A stretch of 53,737 bases of DNA. Origin: Erysipelotrichaceae bacterium. Its GTDB lineage: Bacteria > Bacillota_I > Bacilli_A > Erysipelotrichales > Erysipelotrichaceae. Positions 14,477 through 24,160 of this stretch are shown one piece after another. The stretch is taken from contig JAFRIG010000058.1 of NCBI GenBank assembly GCA_017432895.1, positions 1 to 53,737 on the forward strand, written 5' to 3'. The position numbers and the translations under genes are program-made. Within the stretch, counting starts at the first letter, position 1. Every line of letters starts with the position of its first letter. Below the pieces are notes generated by a model. It saw nothing but the letters and a program-made list of their open reading frames with translations. It did no database searches and was not told the DNA's origin.

Positions 14477-17400
14477 TTATCTGGCTCTGGCTTCGAGGTT
14501 CGCAAATCTTCTCTTTGCGTCGCTCTTGGCTTTTTCGTAGAGCTCCTGAGCCTGTTCAGGATTGACCTTGACCAGGTTGTTGTATCTGGCTTCATCCATT
14601 AAGAAGTCCTGGAACTTGTCGAAATCAGGCGTCTTGTAGTCGATCGTTAGAGGAGATTCATTTCTTGGATCGTATCTGTACAAGGTGACATAGCCGCATT
14701 CGACAGCCTGCTTCTGGACGATCTGCTGCTTGGACAGACCACCCTTGATGCCATGCAGTTCACACGGACAGTAAGCGATGATGAGAGACGGACCGTTGTA
14801 GCTTTCAGCTTCTTTCAAAGCCTTGATAGCCTGCATTCTGTTGGCACCCATACATACGGAAGCAACATAGACATGGCCATAGCTCATAGCGATCTGACCC
14901 AGGTCCTTCTTGGCGACAGCCTTACCACCGGCAGCAAACTGGGCGATGGAGGCAGCCTGTGAAGACTTGGATGACTGACCACCGGTATTGGAGTAAACCT
15001 CGGTATCTAAGACCAGGATATTGACATTCAGGTTGTTGGCAATGACATGGTCTAAGCCGCCGTAACCGATATCGTATGCCCAGCCGTCACCACCGACGAT
15101 CCAGACGGAGTTGGAGACCAGATCCCTGGCTTCTTCCGCCAATACATGGACAGCTTCGCATTCGGATTTGGCTGCCAGTTCAGCGATCTTGGAGCAGAGT
15201 TTCTTTTCTTCGACTCTGTTACCATTGATCTTCAGGTATGCTTCCAGAACTTCTTTGAGTTCAGGTTCGACATTTTCCAGATTGTCTTCCATCGTCTTGA
15301 GCAGGATCGACTTCTTGTAGTTCTTAGCCAATGCCATACCATAGCCGTATTCGGCATTATCTTCAAACAGGGAGTTAGCCCAGGCGATACCGTTGCCGTT
15401 CTTATCCGTTACAAATGGTGTTGAAGGAGTGGAACCGCAGTAGATCGAAGAACATCCGGTCGCATTCGCTACCAGCATATCCGGACCAAACAGCTGCGAT
15501 ACCAGTCTGTAATAAGGAGCCTCACCACAGCCCGGGCATGAGCCAGGAACTTCGAAATAAGGCTTCAGGAACTGCGTGCCCTTCGGAGTATCGTTGACCA
15601 GTTCACTCTTGTATTCGGTCTCGTTGAACAGGTAATCTGCTAACGGAGCTTCGTTCATCAGCGAGTGGACATCGACCATCTCGAGAGCCTTGTTGCCGCC
15701 CTTGCCCGGACATTCAGCCGCACACAGACCGCAACCGACACAGTTGTCAGGCGAGACCTGGATCCTGAACTTGTAGTTCTCGGCACCCTTGCCCATAGCC
15801 TGGATCGTTTCGAATTCCATCGGTGCATTGGCAACTTCTTCTTCCGTCAAAGCAAACTGTCTGATCGTTGCATGCGGACAGACGAATGAACAGAAGCCGC
15901 ACTGGATACAGTTGGCCGGATTCCATTTAGGAACGTAGGAAGCGATGTTTCTATGTTCGGCATAGGAAACATTGTTTCTCATCGTGCCATCGAGGACGCC
16001 ATATTTCGTGAAAGCCGATACCGGCATATCATAGCCACTGAGCGTATCGAAGCCCTGAACGAATTCATCGAAATAGGCATCGCCTGTCTTCTCGACTTCG
16101 AACTTGGAAGGAAGATCAGCCCATTCAGGTTTAACTTCAACCTGCACCAGTCCGGCTTTACCGGCATCGATAGCCTTCCAGTTCATTTCGACGACATCGT
16201 CGCCCTTCTTGCCGTAAGACTTCTTGGCCGCAGCCTTCATCAGATCAAGAGCCTTGTCATAAGGCATGATCTGTTCATTCAAAGCGAAGAAGGCGGACTG
16301 TAAAGTCGTATTCGTCCTTCTGCCCATACCGATCTCGGTACAGATCTTGGTCGCGTTGATGATGTAGAACTTGGCGTTCTTCTTGGCCAGCTGGACTTTC
16401 ATGCGGTTAGGCAGATAGTCTTCGATCTTGTCGGCATCGATGGTCGTGTTAAGTAAGAACGTACCGCCCTCTTTCAAACCTGAAAGCATATCATATTTCA
16501 GAACATATGAATCAAGCGAGCAGGAAACGAAGTCGGCATTATTGACATAATATGTACTTCTGATCGGATCCGGACCGAATCTCAGGTGGGATCTCGTGAC
16601 ACCGCCGGCCTTACGTGAGTCATACTGGAAGTAAGCCTGCGCATACTGATCGGTATTGTCGCCGATGATCTTGACCGAGTTCTTGTTGGCACCGACCGTA
16701 CCGTCTGAGCCTAAGCCCCAGAACAGGCAGGAAGTGTAAGTGCCATCGATCTTGAAATCAGGATCGACATCCAGTGAGAGATGCGTGACATCATCGTTGA
16801 TACCGATCGTGAATTCTTCTTTCATCTCGTCCTTAGCCAGTTCGTCGTAAACGGCCTTGATCTGGTTAGGAGCCGTATCCTTGGAAGCGATACCGTAACG
16901 GCCGCCGATGATCTTGATGTCGCAGTCTTTTAAGACATTTAAGACATCCAGATATAACGGCTCTCTGGTACCGATCTCTTTGGTTCTATCCAGAACGGCA
17001 ACCTTCTTGACGGACTTAGGCAGAACGTTGAATAAGTACTTGGCTGAGAAAGGCCTGTAAAGGTGAACGGAAATGACACCGACCTTTTCACCCTTAGCGT
17101 TGAGAGCATCGATAACTTCTTTGATCGTCTCGACGACGGAACCCATCGCGATGATGACTCTTTCAGCATCTTCAGCACCGTAGTATGTGAACGGTTTGTA
17201 ATCTCTGCCCGTATGTTCAGAGATCTTAGCCATATAATCAGCTACGATATCAGGAACCTTGGCGAAATGCTCGTTCTGAGCTTCTCTGGTCTGGAAGACG
17301 ACGTCATCGTTTTCCGCACCACCTCTGGTAACGGCATTGCCAGGCGGATTCATAGCATTGTCCTTGAATCTCTTGACGGCATCCATATCGAGCAGTGACT

Positions 17401-17974
17401 TCAGATAGTCGTAATCCATGACTTCGACCTTCTGGATCTCATGAGAGGTCCTGAAACCGTCGAAGAAATGAAGGAACGGAACCGAGCCCTTGATCGCTGC
17501 CAGGTGAGCGACACCGCCCAGATCCATAGCTTCCTGAACGGAGTTGGAACACAGCATGCAGATACCGGTCTGTCTGGCCGCATAGATATCTTCGTGGTCA
17601 CCGAAGATGGACAATGCGGAGGTGGCTAAAGCTCTGGCTGCAACATGTACGACGCCCGGCAATAATTCGCCGGCCCATTTGTACATATTCGGGATCATGA
17701 GCAGTAAGCCCTGCGAAGCAGTAAATGTGGTCGCTAATGCGCCAGCCTGCAAAGTACCATGGACAGCACCTGCAGCGCCTGCTTCTGATTGCATTTCCGC
17801 AACCTTGACGATGTTGCCAAAAACATTCTGTCTTTTGGCGGTAGCCCATGAATCCACTACTTCAGCCATCGTTGAAGACGGAGTAATAGGATAAATGGCG
17901 GCTACATCAGTAAAGGCATACGCGCAATGAGCGGCAGCAGTATTGCCATCCATTGATTGGAAAGTCTTTCCCAT
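14477..17974 (-). CDS. nifJ: Pyruvate:ferredoxin (flavodoxin) oxidoreductase
   Basis: A 1165-residue single-chain PFOR that oxidises pyruvate to acetyl-CoA and CO2 and reduces ferredoxin or flavodoxin, the usual entry to fermentation in anaerobes. The fused order is the N-terminal pyrimidine-binding domain (AFTDVAAIYPITPSS near residues 20-34), transketolase-like domain II, and the gamma domain. Two 4Fe-4S clusters follow (CIQCGFCSFVCP around residue 687 and CVGCGLCAAECP around 743), then the TPP-binding domain with GCSSIYCGSTPSTPF around 838 and a third-cluster cysteine set. Length is typical (about 1170-1180). The frame runs 14 codons further up, but GGAGGAGA precedes the ATG at 17974 and gives the family N-terminus MGKTFQSMDGN. 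Monocistronic. Confidence 0.97.
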   Translation of the reverse strand: MGKTFQSMDGNTAAAHCAYAFTDVAAIYPITPSSTMAEVVDSWATAKRQNVFGNIVKVAEMQSEAGAAGAVHGTLQAGALATTFTASQGLLLMIPNMYKWAGELLPGVVHVAARALATSALSIFGDHEDIYAARQTGICMLCSNSVQEAMDLGGVAHLAAIKGSVPFLHFFDGFRTSHEIQKVEVMDYDYLKSLLDMDAVKRFKDNAMNPPGNAVTRGGAENDDVVFQTREAQNEHFAKVPDIVADYMAKISEHTGRDYKPFTYYGAEDAERVIIAMGSVVETIKEVIDALNAKGEKVGVISVHLYRPFSAKYLFNVLPKSVKKVAVLDRTKEIGTREPLYLDVLNVLKDCDIKIIGGRYGIASKDTAPNQIKAVYDELAKDEMKEEFTIGINDDVTHLSLDVDPDFKIDGTYTSCLFWGLGSDGTVGANKNSVKIIGDNTDQYAQAYFQYDSRKAGGVTRSHLRFGPDPIRSTYYVNNADFVSCSLDSYVLKYDMLSGLKEGGTFLLNTTIDADKIEDYLPNRMKVQLAKKNAKFYIINATKICTEIGMGRRTNTTLQSAFFALNEQIMPYDKALDLMKAAAKKSYGKKGDDVVEMNWKAIDAGKAGLVQVEVKPEWADLPSKFEVEKTGDAYFDEFVQGFDTLSGYDMPVSAFTKYGVLDGTMRNNVSYAEHRNIASYVPKWNPANCIQCGFCSFVCPHATIRQFALTEEEVANAPMEFETIQAMGKGAENYKFRIQVSPDNCVGCGLCAAECPGKGGNKALEMVDVHSLMNEAPLADYLFNETEYKSELVNDTPKGTQFLKPYFEVPGSCPGCGEAPYYRLVSQLFGPDMLVANATGCSSIYCGSTPSTPFVTDKNGNGIAWANSLFEDNAEYGYGMALAKNYKKSILLKTMEDNLENVEPELKEVLEAYLKINGNRVEEKKLCSKIAELAAKSECEAVHVLAEEARDLVSNSVWIVGGDGWAYDIGYGGLDHVIANNLNVNILVLDTEVYSNTGGQSSKSSQAASIAQFAAGGKAVAKKDLGQIAMSYGHVYVASVCMGANRMQAIKALKEAESYNGPSLIIAYCPCELHGIKGGLSKQQIVQKQAVECGYVTLYRYDPRNESPLTIDYKTPDFDKFQDFLMDEARYNNLVKVNPEQAQELYEKAKSDAKRRFANLEARAR

Positions 17975-18003
17975 AATTAAAAATTCTCCTCCTATGCAAT
18001 ATA

Positions 18004-18063
18004 AATTATATCTCAAAGGAGGATACTTTTGTATATCGTTTTCCGTCCCGAATGTAAAATCGG
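18004..18063 (-). promoter_or_regulatory. PFOR promoter region with hairpin
   Basis: TATAAT (18004-18009) lies 13 bp before the GGAGGAGA. Upstream, CCCGA (8-nt loop) TCGGG forms a hairpin without a U-tract at 18045-18063. It may be a weak terminator for the flavoprotein gene or an operator. I do not see a Rex-like TTGTGA palindrome. Confidence 0.45.
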
Positions 18064-18082
18064 GTACTGAATCAATAACTGT

Positions 18083-19318
18083 TCATTCAACCCTGATCGC
18101 CATGGCACAGGCGTAGCCCGTCGATAGAGCGATCTGCAGGTTGAAGCCACCCGTCAAAGCATCGACATCCAATACTTCGCCAATGAAATAAAGGTCCTTA
18201 ATCAGTTTCGACTCCATGGTTTTAGGATCGATCTGGCTCACATCGACACCGCCGCTGGTCACGATTCCTTTACTTATATCTTCAAGATCCAGATACGTCA
18301 ATTTAAAATTCTTCAATTCATGAACGATCTTCAATCTGTTATCCCTGCTTAAAGAATTCAGGATCATATCAGGATCTATTCCGCTGTTTATTATAAAGAA
18401 ATCAATAAACTCGCCAGGCAAAAGAGCTTTAAGCAGATACCTTACATCCTTATTAGGATTCTTGGCAATATCTCGCAAGAGCCTTTCATCGAGCTTGTTT
18501 TCATCCAAGGCTGGTTTCAGATCCAAAGAAAGCTTCACCTCATCAAGACGATTAATTAAAGAGGACATGCTTAAAGCGATGGGGCCGGTGATGGCATTAT
18601 TAAGAAATTCCAGATCGCCGAAGATGCTTTTCTTAAAGTTTCCGCTCTCAGCTTTCAACTCCACGTTTTTCAAAGTCAGTTTCAGCATCTCCGGATTGAT
18701 CTTCTCTTTGATCTTCAATGGACACAAGGCAGATTTAGTCTCAACTATCTGATGTCCGAAATTCTGCGCAAAACGATAACCGTCTCCGGTCGAACCGGTT
18801 GAAGGATAAGACAGTCCTCCTGTCGCGATCACCAGTTTATTGGCCTCATATTCAAAGGCATTGCCTTTAACATAAAACTTATCGTCTTTTCGATAAACTT
18901 CATCGATCTTCTTTTCAAAAAGATATTTGACACCTCTTCTCTTGCCTTCAAAGAAAAGACAGTCAATGATATCGGCCGCTTTATCGGATACCGGAAAGAC
19001 TCTTTTTCCCCTTTCCGTCTTCAAAGCACAACCGTGCGAATTGAAGAATTCGATCGTATCCGACGGCTTGAAACGATTGATGGCGGAATACAAAAACTTG
19101 GGATTTCTGATCACGTTTTGAATAAATTCCTTAACATCACAATCATTGGTGATATTGCATCGGCCCTTGCCGGAAATATACATTTTTCTGCCGACTTTAG
19201 AATTGGAATCGATCAGGATGACCTCATTATTCTCATCAGCACAGTTCAACGCAAAAAACAATCCGGATGCCCCGGCACCGATGCAGATGATCTTCTTTTT
19301 TTTCTTTATTTCGCTCAT
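18083..19318 (-). CDS. HI0933-family NAD(P)/FAD-dependent oxidoreductase
   Basis: A flavoprotein of the HI0933/YhiN (BaiN-like) family, about 411 residues. The N-terminal dinucleotide-binding motif is CIGAGASGLFFAL, followed by the family hallmark GRKMYISGKGRCNITND (about residues 43-59 of the longest frame). The middle holds ATGGLSYPSTGSTGDGYRFA, and the C-terminus the FAD-contacting GEVLDVDALTGGFNLQIALSTG. Substrate is unknown for most members. Start choice: upstream codons include a TTG at 19333 and ATGs at 19330, 19321 and 19318. A TATAAT ends only 4 nt before the ATG at 19330, and GGAG stands 6 nt before the ATG at 19318, so 19318 is preferred with moderate confidence. It is followed by PFOR on the same strand but has no obvious link to it. 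Confidence 0.88.
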   Translation of the reverse strand: MSEIKKKKKIICIGAGASGLFFALNCADENNEVILIDSNSKVGRKMYISGKGRCNITNDCDVKEFIQNVIRNPKFLYSAINRFKPSDTIEFFNSHGCALKTERGKRVFPVSDKAADIIDCLFFEGKRRGVKYLFEKKIDEVYRKDDKFYVKGNAFEYEANKLVIATGGLSYPSTGSTGDGYRFAQNFGHQIVETKSALCPLKIKEKINPEMLKLTLKNVELKAESGNFKKSIFGDLEFLNNAITGPIALSMSSLINRLDEVKLSLDLKPALDENKLDERLLRDIAKNPNKDVRYLLKALLPGEFIDFFIINSGIDPDMILNSLSRDNRLKIVHELKNFKLTYLDLEDISKGIVTSGGVDVSQIDPKTMESKLIKDLYFIGEVLDVDALTGGFNLQIALSTGYACAMAIRVE

Positions 19319-19405
19319 CATCTTCTCCATCAAAATTATATCCGATTAAGAAAAACATATACAGCATTTACCAAAATGGTTGAACTATCCTGTTCATTAT
19401 TCGTT

Positions 19406-19438
19406 CAAAATTAAAAGATGAAATTCATCATCTTTTAA
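19406..19438 (-). terminator. Rho-independent terminator of the surface operon
   Basis: An 11-bp perfect stem (19411-19421 with 19428-19438), loop 6 nt, followed by TTTTG on the minus strand, after the PASTA gene. Confidence 0.85.
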
Positions 19439-19453
19439 TAGTTAATAGTTTTA

Positions 19454-21544
19454 TTACGGATTCTGTGAAACGATATAGATCTTGATCGGTGTATTGATCG
19501 GATAATCACCTTCCGGATAGGAAGAACCATAGTCCCCTACTTCGATCTTCTCAATTCGACCTATCGTCTTGGTCGAAGTTACCGCCTCAAAGGAAAGATT
19601 GGTGAATACCGATAGATAGCCCTGCATCTTGGCCTTGGTGCTTTCGTAAGTCGGGTTACTGCCAAGTTCGTATTTCTCCGGCCACATGATCCTGCCGGTC
19701 TGTTCAGGAGCCTTGCCTAAAGAGACGGTATAGTTGATCTTGTCACCTTTCTTGAACGTTCCGGTATCGTTTCTGATGATATAACCTTCAGTCACCGAAT
19801 CGGAGTATTCGCTTGATTTCGTACCTAAAGATAAACCAAGATTGGAGATATAAGTTTTGAAATCAGCTTCCGAGCTGTTGGCCTTGCTGGAAACGGTGAC
19901 TGAATCATCAGGTGCTTTTCCTAATGACAGGCCATAGTTGAAAGCTTCATTTTTCTCGTAAGTACCATAACCATGCGTAACAATCGAGCCTTTGGTTACC
20001 GTATCGGAGTAGGCATCGCGACTTGAAATATGGGTCGGCTTCAAGCCTAATCCTTCGGCAATTGTCTTGAATTCAGCTTCAGTCTTACCGACATACTGAT
20101 TCTGCGTAACTTTTATCTCATCGGAAGAAGAGCCATCCTTCTTTCCTAACGAAAGTCCGTAGTTAAATGCTTCATTTTTCTCGTAGGTGCCATAGCCATG
20201 AGTAACGATCGAACCTTTGGCGACTGTATCCGAGTATGCGTCACGGCTGGATATATGTGTAGGCTTCAAGCCTAAGCCTTCGGCAATGGTTTTGAATTCA
20301 GCTTCCGTTTTGCCTACATACTGGTTCTGCGTAACTTTTATTTCGTCTGATTCAGAGCTTCCATCTTTCTTGCCCAAGGATAAGCCATAATTGAATTCTT
20401 CATTCTTTTCATATGTGCCATATCCATGTGTAACGATCGATCCCTTAGCTACAGTATCGGAATAGGCATCACGGGTAGATACGTGCGTCGGTTTTAAGCC
20501 TAAGCCTTCAGCGATCGTCTTGAATTCAGCTTCCGTCTTGCCGACGTACTGATTCTGCGTAACTTTGATCTCGTCCGAATCGGAACTGCCGTCTTTCTTG
20601 CCTAAAGAGAGACCATAGTTGAATGTTTCATTCTTAACATATGTGCCTGAACCATGCCAGACGATATTGCCCTTAGTAACAGTATCGGAATAGGCGTCCC
20701 TTTCGCTGTTGTGATTAGCCTTAAGACCCAGATCACTGGCGATAGTCTTGAATTCATCTTCGGTTTTACCTACATAAGTACCTGATTTGACAATGATGTC
20801 GGAATCGGATCCTTCAATACATACACCGTAGTTGATGGTCTCGCCTTTTTCATAAGTACCGGAACCATGCCAGACGATATTGCCTTTGGCGACGGAAGAA
20901 GAATAAGTATCCCTTGAAGTATTGTGATTGGGAACCAGTCCCAGTTCCTTGACCTGCGTTTCGAAACGGGCAACGGTCAGATTGAGGTATTCACCGGCTT
21001 TGACTTCGATATCGCCTTCAATCTCGCTGCTTCCTTCTTTTCCGGCGGAAACATAGACTTTGATTTCCGTATCGGGGTAGATGTTCTCACTCGGTTCGAT
21101 CCCGATGATCGTACCTTTGGAGATCGTATCGGAGTATTCATCGATGTACTCGACAGACTGCAGTTTGTTTTTGGATTGCCACTTCTCGATCTCGACTCTG
21201 GTGGCGTTATAAAGCTGGGGCAGATCGACCTGTTTGATCAGACCCGAGGAGATCTTGAAAGTGATTTTGTCGGCAAGCGTACTTCCGGCATTGATGGACT
21301 GCTGAAAGACGATCCCTTTCTCGACACTCTTGGATTCCTCATAGACCATCTCGCAGGCGTATTTGGCATCGAGCTGTCCGCACCATTCAAAGACTTCCTG
21401 TTCGTTTTTGCCTAAAAGGTCAGGTACAGTCACCTCTTTATTTGAATTGATCAGTGTATAACCCAGAAATCCCGCTGCACCAAGAGTTGCGATTAGTAGG
21501 AATGAGAGCAGGATGTTTATTTTATTTGCGAAAAAAGATCTCAT
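19454..21544 (-). CDS. Membrane-anchored PASTA-repeat protein without kinase domain
   Basis: A 696-residue surface protein. A short basic cytoplasmic tail (1-9) and one TM segment (about 10-31) are followed by an extracellular chain of PASTA-type repeats: VTVPDLLGKNEQEV near 38-51, a second degenerate one from about 104, then longer modified units. Three units of about 76 residues, each starting DEIKVTQNQYVGKTEAEFKT, are nearly identical at protein level. An extra-folded C-terminal segment ends the protein. PASTA domains bind peptidoglycan fragments and usually belong to Ser/Thr kinases or PBPs; here no catalytic domain is present. It is the last gene of an operon with a GH73 glucosaminidase 12 bp upstream, so a wall-sensing, scaffolding or hydrolase-guiding role is inferred. 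AGGGAGGA serves as Shine-Dalgarno. Confidence 0.85.
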   Translation of the reverse strand: MRSFFANKINILLSFLLIATLGAAGFLGYTLINSNKEVTVPDLLGKNEQEVFEWCGQLDAKYACEMVYEESKSVEKGIVFQQSINAGSTLADKITFKISSGLIKQVDLPQLYNATRVEIEKWQSKNKLQSVEYIDEYSDTISKGTIIGIEPSENIYPDTEIKVYVSAGKEGSSEIEGDIEVKAGEYLNLTVARFETQVKELGLVPNHNTSRDTYSSSVAKGNIVWHGSGTYEKGETINYGVCIEGSDSDIIVKSGTYVGKTEDEFKTIASDLGLKANHNSERDAYSDTVTKGNIVWHGSGTYVKNETFNYGLSLGKKDGSSDSDEIKVTQNQYVGKTEAEFKTIAEGLGLKPTHVSTRDAYSDTVAKGSIVTHGYGTYEKNEEFNYGLSLGKKDGSSESDEIKVTQNQYVGKTEAEFKTIAEGLGLKPTHISSRDAYSDTVAKGSIVTHGYGTYEKNEAFNYGLSLGKKDGSSSDEIKVTQNQYVGKTEAEFKTIAEGLGLKPTHISSRDAYSDTVTKGSIVTHGYGTYEKNEAFNYGLSLGKAPDDSVTVSSKANSSEADFKTYISNLGLSLGTKSSEYSDSVTEGYIIRNDTGTFKKGDKINYTVSLGKAPEQTGRIMWPEKYELGSNPTYESTKAKMQGYLSVFTNLSFEAVTSTKTIGRIEKIEVGDYGSSYPEGDYPINTPIKIYIVSQNP
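19906..20790 (-). repeat. Tandem coding repeats in the PASTA gene (about 228 bp units)
   Basis: About three and a half units of roughly 228 bp (76 codons) lie in tandem. The encoded peptides are almost identical, yet the DNA copies differ at many third positions; between neighbouring units roughly one base in five differs by eye. A fourth, more divergent unit (KSGTYVGKTEDEFKT) precedes them. Confidence 0.85.
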
Positions 21545-21556
21545 AATAAATCCTCC

Positions 21557-24157
21557 CTATTGTTCGATTTGTTCGACGCTTAAGATCATTCGATATCTGA
21601 CTTTATCTGTCTTGAATGAAGTCTTGATTGCATCGCTTTCATATGACTGATACTGATGTTCGTATTCATTGGTTACTTCAGCAATGTCCTTGTATTCGCC
21701 ATTGTTTATCTCGAGAATGATCTTGTAGTCTCCCTGAAGTTCACTTAGATCGGCTTTGGCGCTGTAGCAGATCTTGTCCATGTTGAAAGACGATCCGTAG
21801 AAGGACTTGTAGTCGAAGCTGCAGGCTTGCGATTTAGTTTCAACCTTGAGAGCTTTTTCGCCATTGACCAGATATAACTGATGCATATTATCTTCCAGAT
21901 CATAGTTGAGATAATAGATCATCCCCAGGCCTTCAAATAAGGCATAGACCTTGTCCTCTTCCTGTTCATAGGTCACGGAATCAAGCGTCACCAGAGAAGA
22001 ACGGACGGATGTCTTATTGACGGAAGCATAATCAAGTGATTTATCTGTCACATCGATCTCGATGCGATAGCCATAAAGATCATTAAGTCTAACGATATAG
22101 TAATGTTCATCATCTTCATAACACAGATAAGCCTTGTCGTCGTTGTAGGATTTAAGCAGGCTCTGGCCTTTATTTACGCCGTTATAGGCACTTTCCAGCT
22201 GCAGGATATAAGAACCGTTAGAGAGTTCATTTAAGACTACAGAAGCCTTAAAACCGGCCCATTTGTAGTCAAATCCGTCGTTGATGCTGTAACCGCCCGA
22301 ATCGATGGTTTCGCATTCGATCTGTTTGGAGACTGTTTCGTTTTCCAGATCATAAACATAAAGTGAATGCGATGCCAATGACTGATCGGTCATATTCAGA
22401 TTGGAAAGTAAACCTATGCCATTCAAAGAAAGTACGGCATTATCGATATTCATGTCGAAGACCAGAGTGAGCTGTTCGTGTTCAAGCTCAGGCTCCGGTT
22501 TATAGACATTGACGTTATTCAATAAAGTCACATATTTCTTGTCGATATAAGCGATCGAAGCGTTCCAGTCATATTTGATAACGCCGTCATCCGTGGAAAT
22601 AGCTCCATTGACGATCGGGTTGGTCGACTGGACTTTATAGCGCTGTTGACCCTCTTGCAGTAAAACAACAGTCAGATCCTTCTGATAATGGCTGCCATAG
22701 CGGCCGGTATAAAGCACGTTGTTTCCTGTTTCTTCCCGATAGAAATTCGGATCCCAGGTGATGGAGTTGTTATAAAGAACATCGTTGTAGTTGTCGGCGA
22801 CAAAACCCAAGGCATAGCTGTTGTGATCACTTAGCTTGCCATTAGAGCCATTGGCATACTTGTCGATCGAATAAGCGATCGCTGCGATCTTCAAGCCCCA
22901 GTAAGGATCGGAAGCATATTTGACATTGACGCCTGCGCCTTTATTGCCTACCGCCGAACCGAAGTAACGGGAATTGCTGTAATCAAGGAACCAGTTGAGA
23001 TTCCTGCCCATCTGTTCGTTGACGCAGACCGCCACTGAAGAGAAAGTCGTGGCTGAACTTGGCGAATCATCATAGGCCGACCAGCCAAAGAGGTTGTTGC
23101 GGTTGACCGCATACCAGGAAGTGCCGTAAGCCGATTCCAGACAGGCCATCGCATATACCAGTAAGGCGTTGCAGCCATACTTGTTCTGGGCATCGATGAA
23201 GATCGAACCCTGTCCGGTCATGACGGAATTGGAATAATTCATCGACTTCAGGAAAGAGTCGAACTTATCAGCCGCGATATTGGTCTTGGTTCTAAGCGGC
23301 AGAAATTGATAGTAGTTGTAGACAGTCGCAACCTTGTTTTTAAGTTTCTGATCACTGTAGAAATTGATGCCGTCGTTGGAGTAGTATCTGACCTCTGTGC
23401 TCATCCCGGCAGCAAGATAATTGGTGCCGTTGTCGATCGTCAGGGAATAAGACAGGGCGTTTCTGTCACTTGAAGATTTGGGATAAGCCCGGTAATAGTG
23501 ATAAACCAGATCGACATATTTGCCGTTGTTTTTTAGTTCGTAGTAATTCTGAGCTGGTTTGACTAAGAATGGATCTTCCGATTCATAGGTATTCTTGCCA
23601 CCCAGCCAGATCGAAAGACCTTTGTTTAAAAATTTATACGGCACCAGATCGGTATATTCCAGATCCGTATAGCCTTCAAAGCCGTTCAAAACGACTCTGA
23701 TATAGCCCTTGCCACCCGTTGAAATATCATAGACATCGCTGCCGCAGGTCTCGATATAAGTCATCTCATAGTGGTTAGAGACATAGGTGGACTTATAGCG
23801 GGAATTATCCTTTTGAGAAGGATCCTGGTAGAGATACATGACCGAAGAATTACGACGGCCAGGATAGGAATAAGCGACACCGCCGTTCATGGCTACGATC
23901 TTGGATGGCGAATAGGACTTCGCATAACGGACCACATAATCGTCATTGGCCTTCATCGCCTTCTTGGCTTCATCGAAACTGTCGTGGCAGGATATAGCTG
24001 TAAAGCTTCCATCATCTTCAATATAAGACACTTCGAATTTGCCATACTCACAGGCCATCGAATAGTATTCATCGGCAGCCAGCTTAAAAGCATCATTCAT
24101 CGGCATGATGCTTATAAGGATCAAAACTGTGAGCAGCAAACTGAAGTATTTTTTCAT
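21557..24157 (-). CDS. Secreted GH73 N-acetylglucosaminidase
   Basis: An 866-residue exported protein with an N-terminal signal peptide (about 1-28, hydrophobic LLLTVLILISIMP, likely cleavage near AAADE). After an N-terminal region of about 300 residues without recognised domains comes a glucosaminidase (GH73) domain at about 315-480. It has YAMACLESAYGTS with candidate catalytic Glu341, and the family signature NRNNLFGWSAYD (352-363). About 350 further residues form beta-rich repeats of unknown type. The enzyme would cut N-acetylglucosaminyl-beta-1,4-MurNAc bonds in peptidoglycan. It starts 3 bp after the stop of the upstream membrane protein with no Shine-Dalgarno, so it is probably translated by reinitiation. 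The PASTA protein follows directly. Confidence 0.88.
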   Translation of the reverse strand: MKKYFSLLLTVLILISIMPMNDAFKLAADEYYSMACEYGKFEVSYIEDDGSFTAISCHDSFDEAKKAMKANDDYVVRYAKSYSPSKIVAMNGGVAYSYPGRRNSSVMYLYQDPSQKDNSRYKSTYVSNHYEMTYIETCGSDVYDISTGGKGYIRVVLNGFEGYTDLEYTDLVPYKFLNKGLSIWLGGKNTYESEDPFLVKPAQNYYELKNNGKYVDLVYHYYRAYPKSSSDRNALSYSLTIDNGTNYLAAGMSTEVRYYSNDGINFYSDQKLKNKVATVYNYYQFLPLRTKTNIAADKFDSFLKSMNYSNSVMTGQGSIFIDAQNKYGCNALLVYAMACLESAYGTSWYAVNRNNLFGWSAYDDSPSSATTFSSVAVCVNEQMGRNLNWFLDYSNSRYFGSAVGNKGAGVNVKYASDPYWGLKIAAIAYSIDKYANGSNGKLSDHNSYALGFVADNYNDVLYNNSITWDPNFYREETGNNVLYTGRYGSHYQKDLTVVLLQEGQQRYKVQSTNPIVNGAISTDDGVIKYDWNASIAYIDKKYVTLLNNVNVYKPEPELEHEQLTLVFDMNIDNAVLSLNGIGLLSNLNMTDQSLASHSLYVYDLENETVSKQIECETIDSGGYSINDGFDYKWAGFKASVVLNELSNGSYILQLESAYNGVNKGQSLLKSYNDDKAYLCYEDDEHYYIVRLNDLYGYRIEIDVTDKSLDYASVNKTSVRSSLVTLDSVTYEQEEDKVYALFEGLGMIYYLNYDLEDNMHQLYLVNGEKALKVETKSQACSFDYKSFYGSSFNMDKICYSAKADLSELQGDYKIILEINNGEYKDIAEVTNEYEHQYQSYESDAIKTSFKTDKVRYRMILSVEQIEQ

Positions 24158-24160
24158 AAT

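Noticed and set aside
14407..14595. 63-codon N-terminal extension of RecX
   Set aside because: Overlaps the PFOR gene and its terminator and is unlike RecX; the ATG at 14406 has its own -10 box.
15953..16303. Plus-strand frame of 116 codons inside the PFOR gene
   Set aside because: Antisense to a fully conserved enzyme; no start signals.
19906..20790. Possible CRISPR-like or satellite repeat
   Set aside because: The repeats are in-frame 76-codon units of a PASTA protein, without short spacers.
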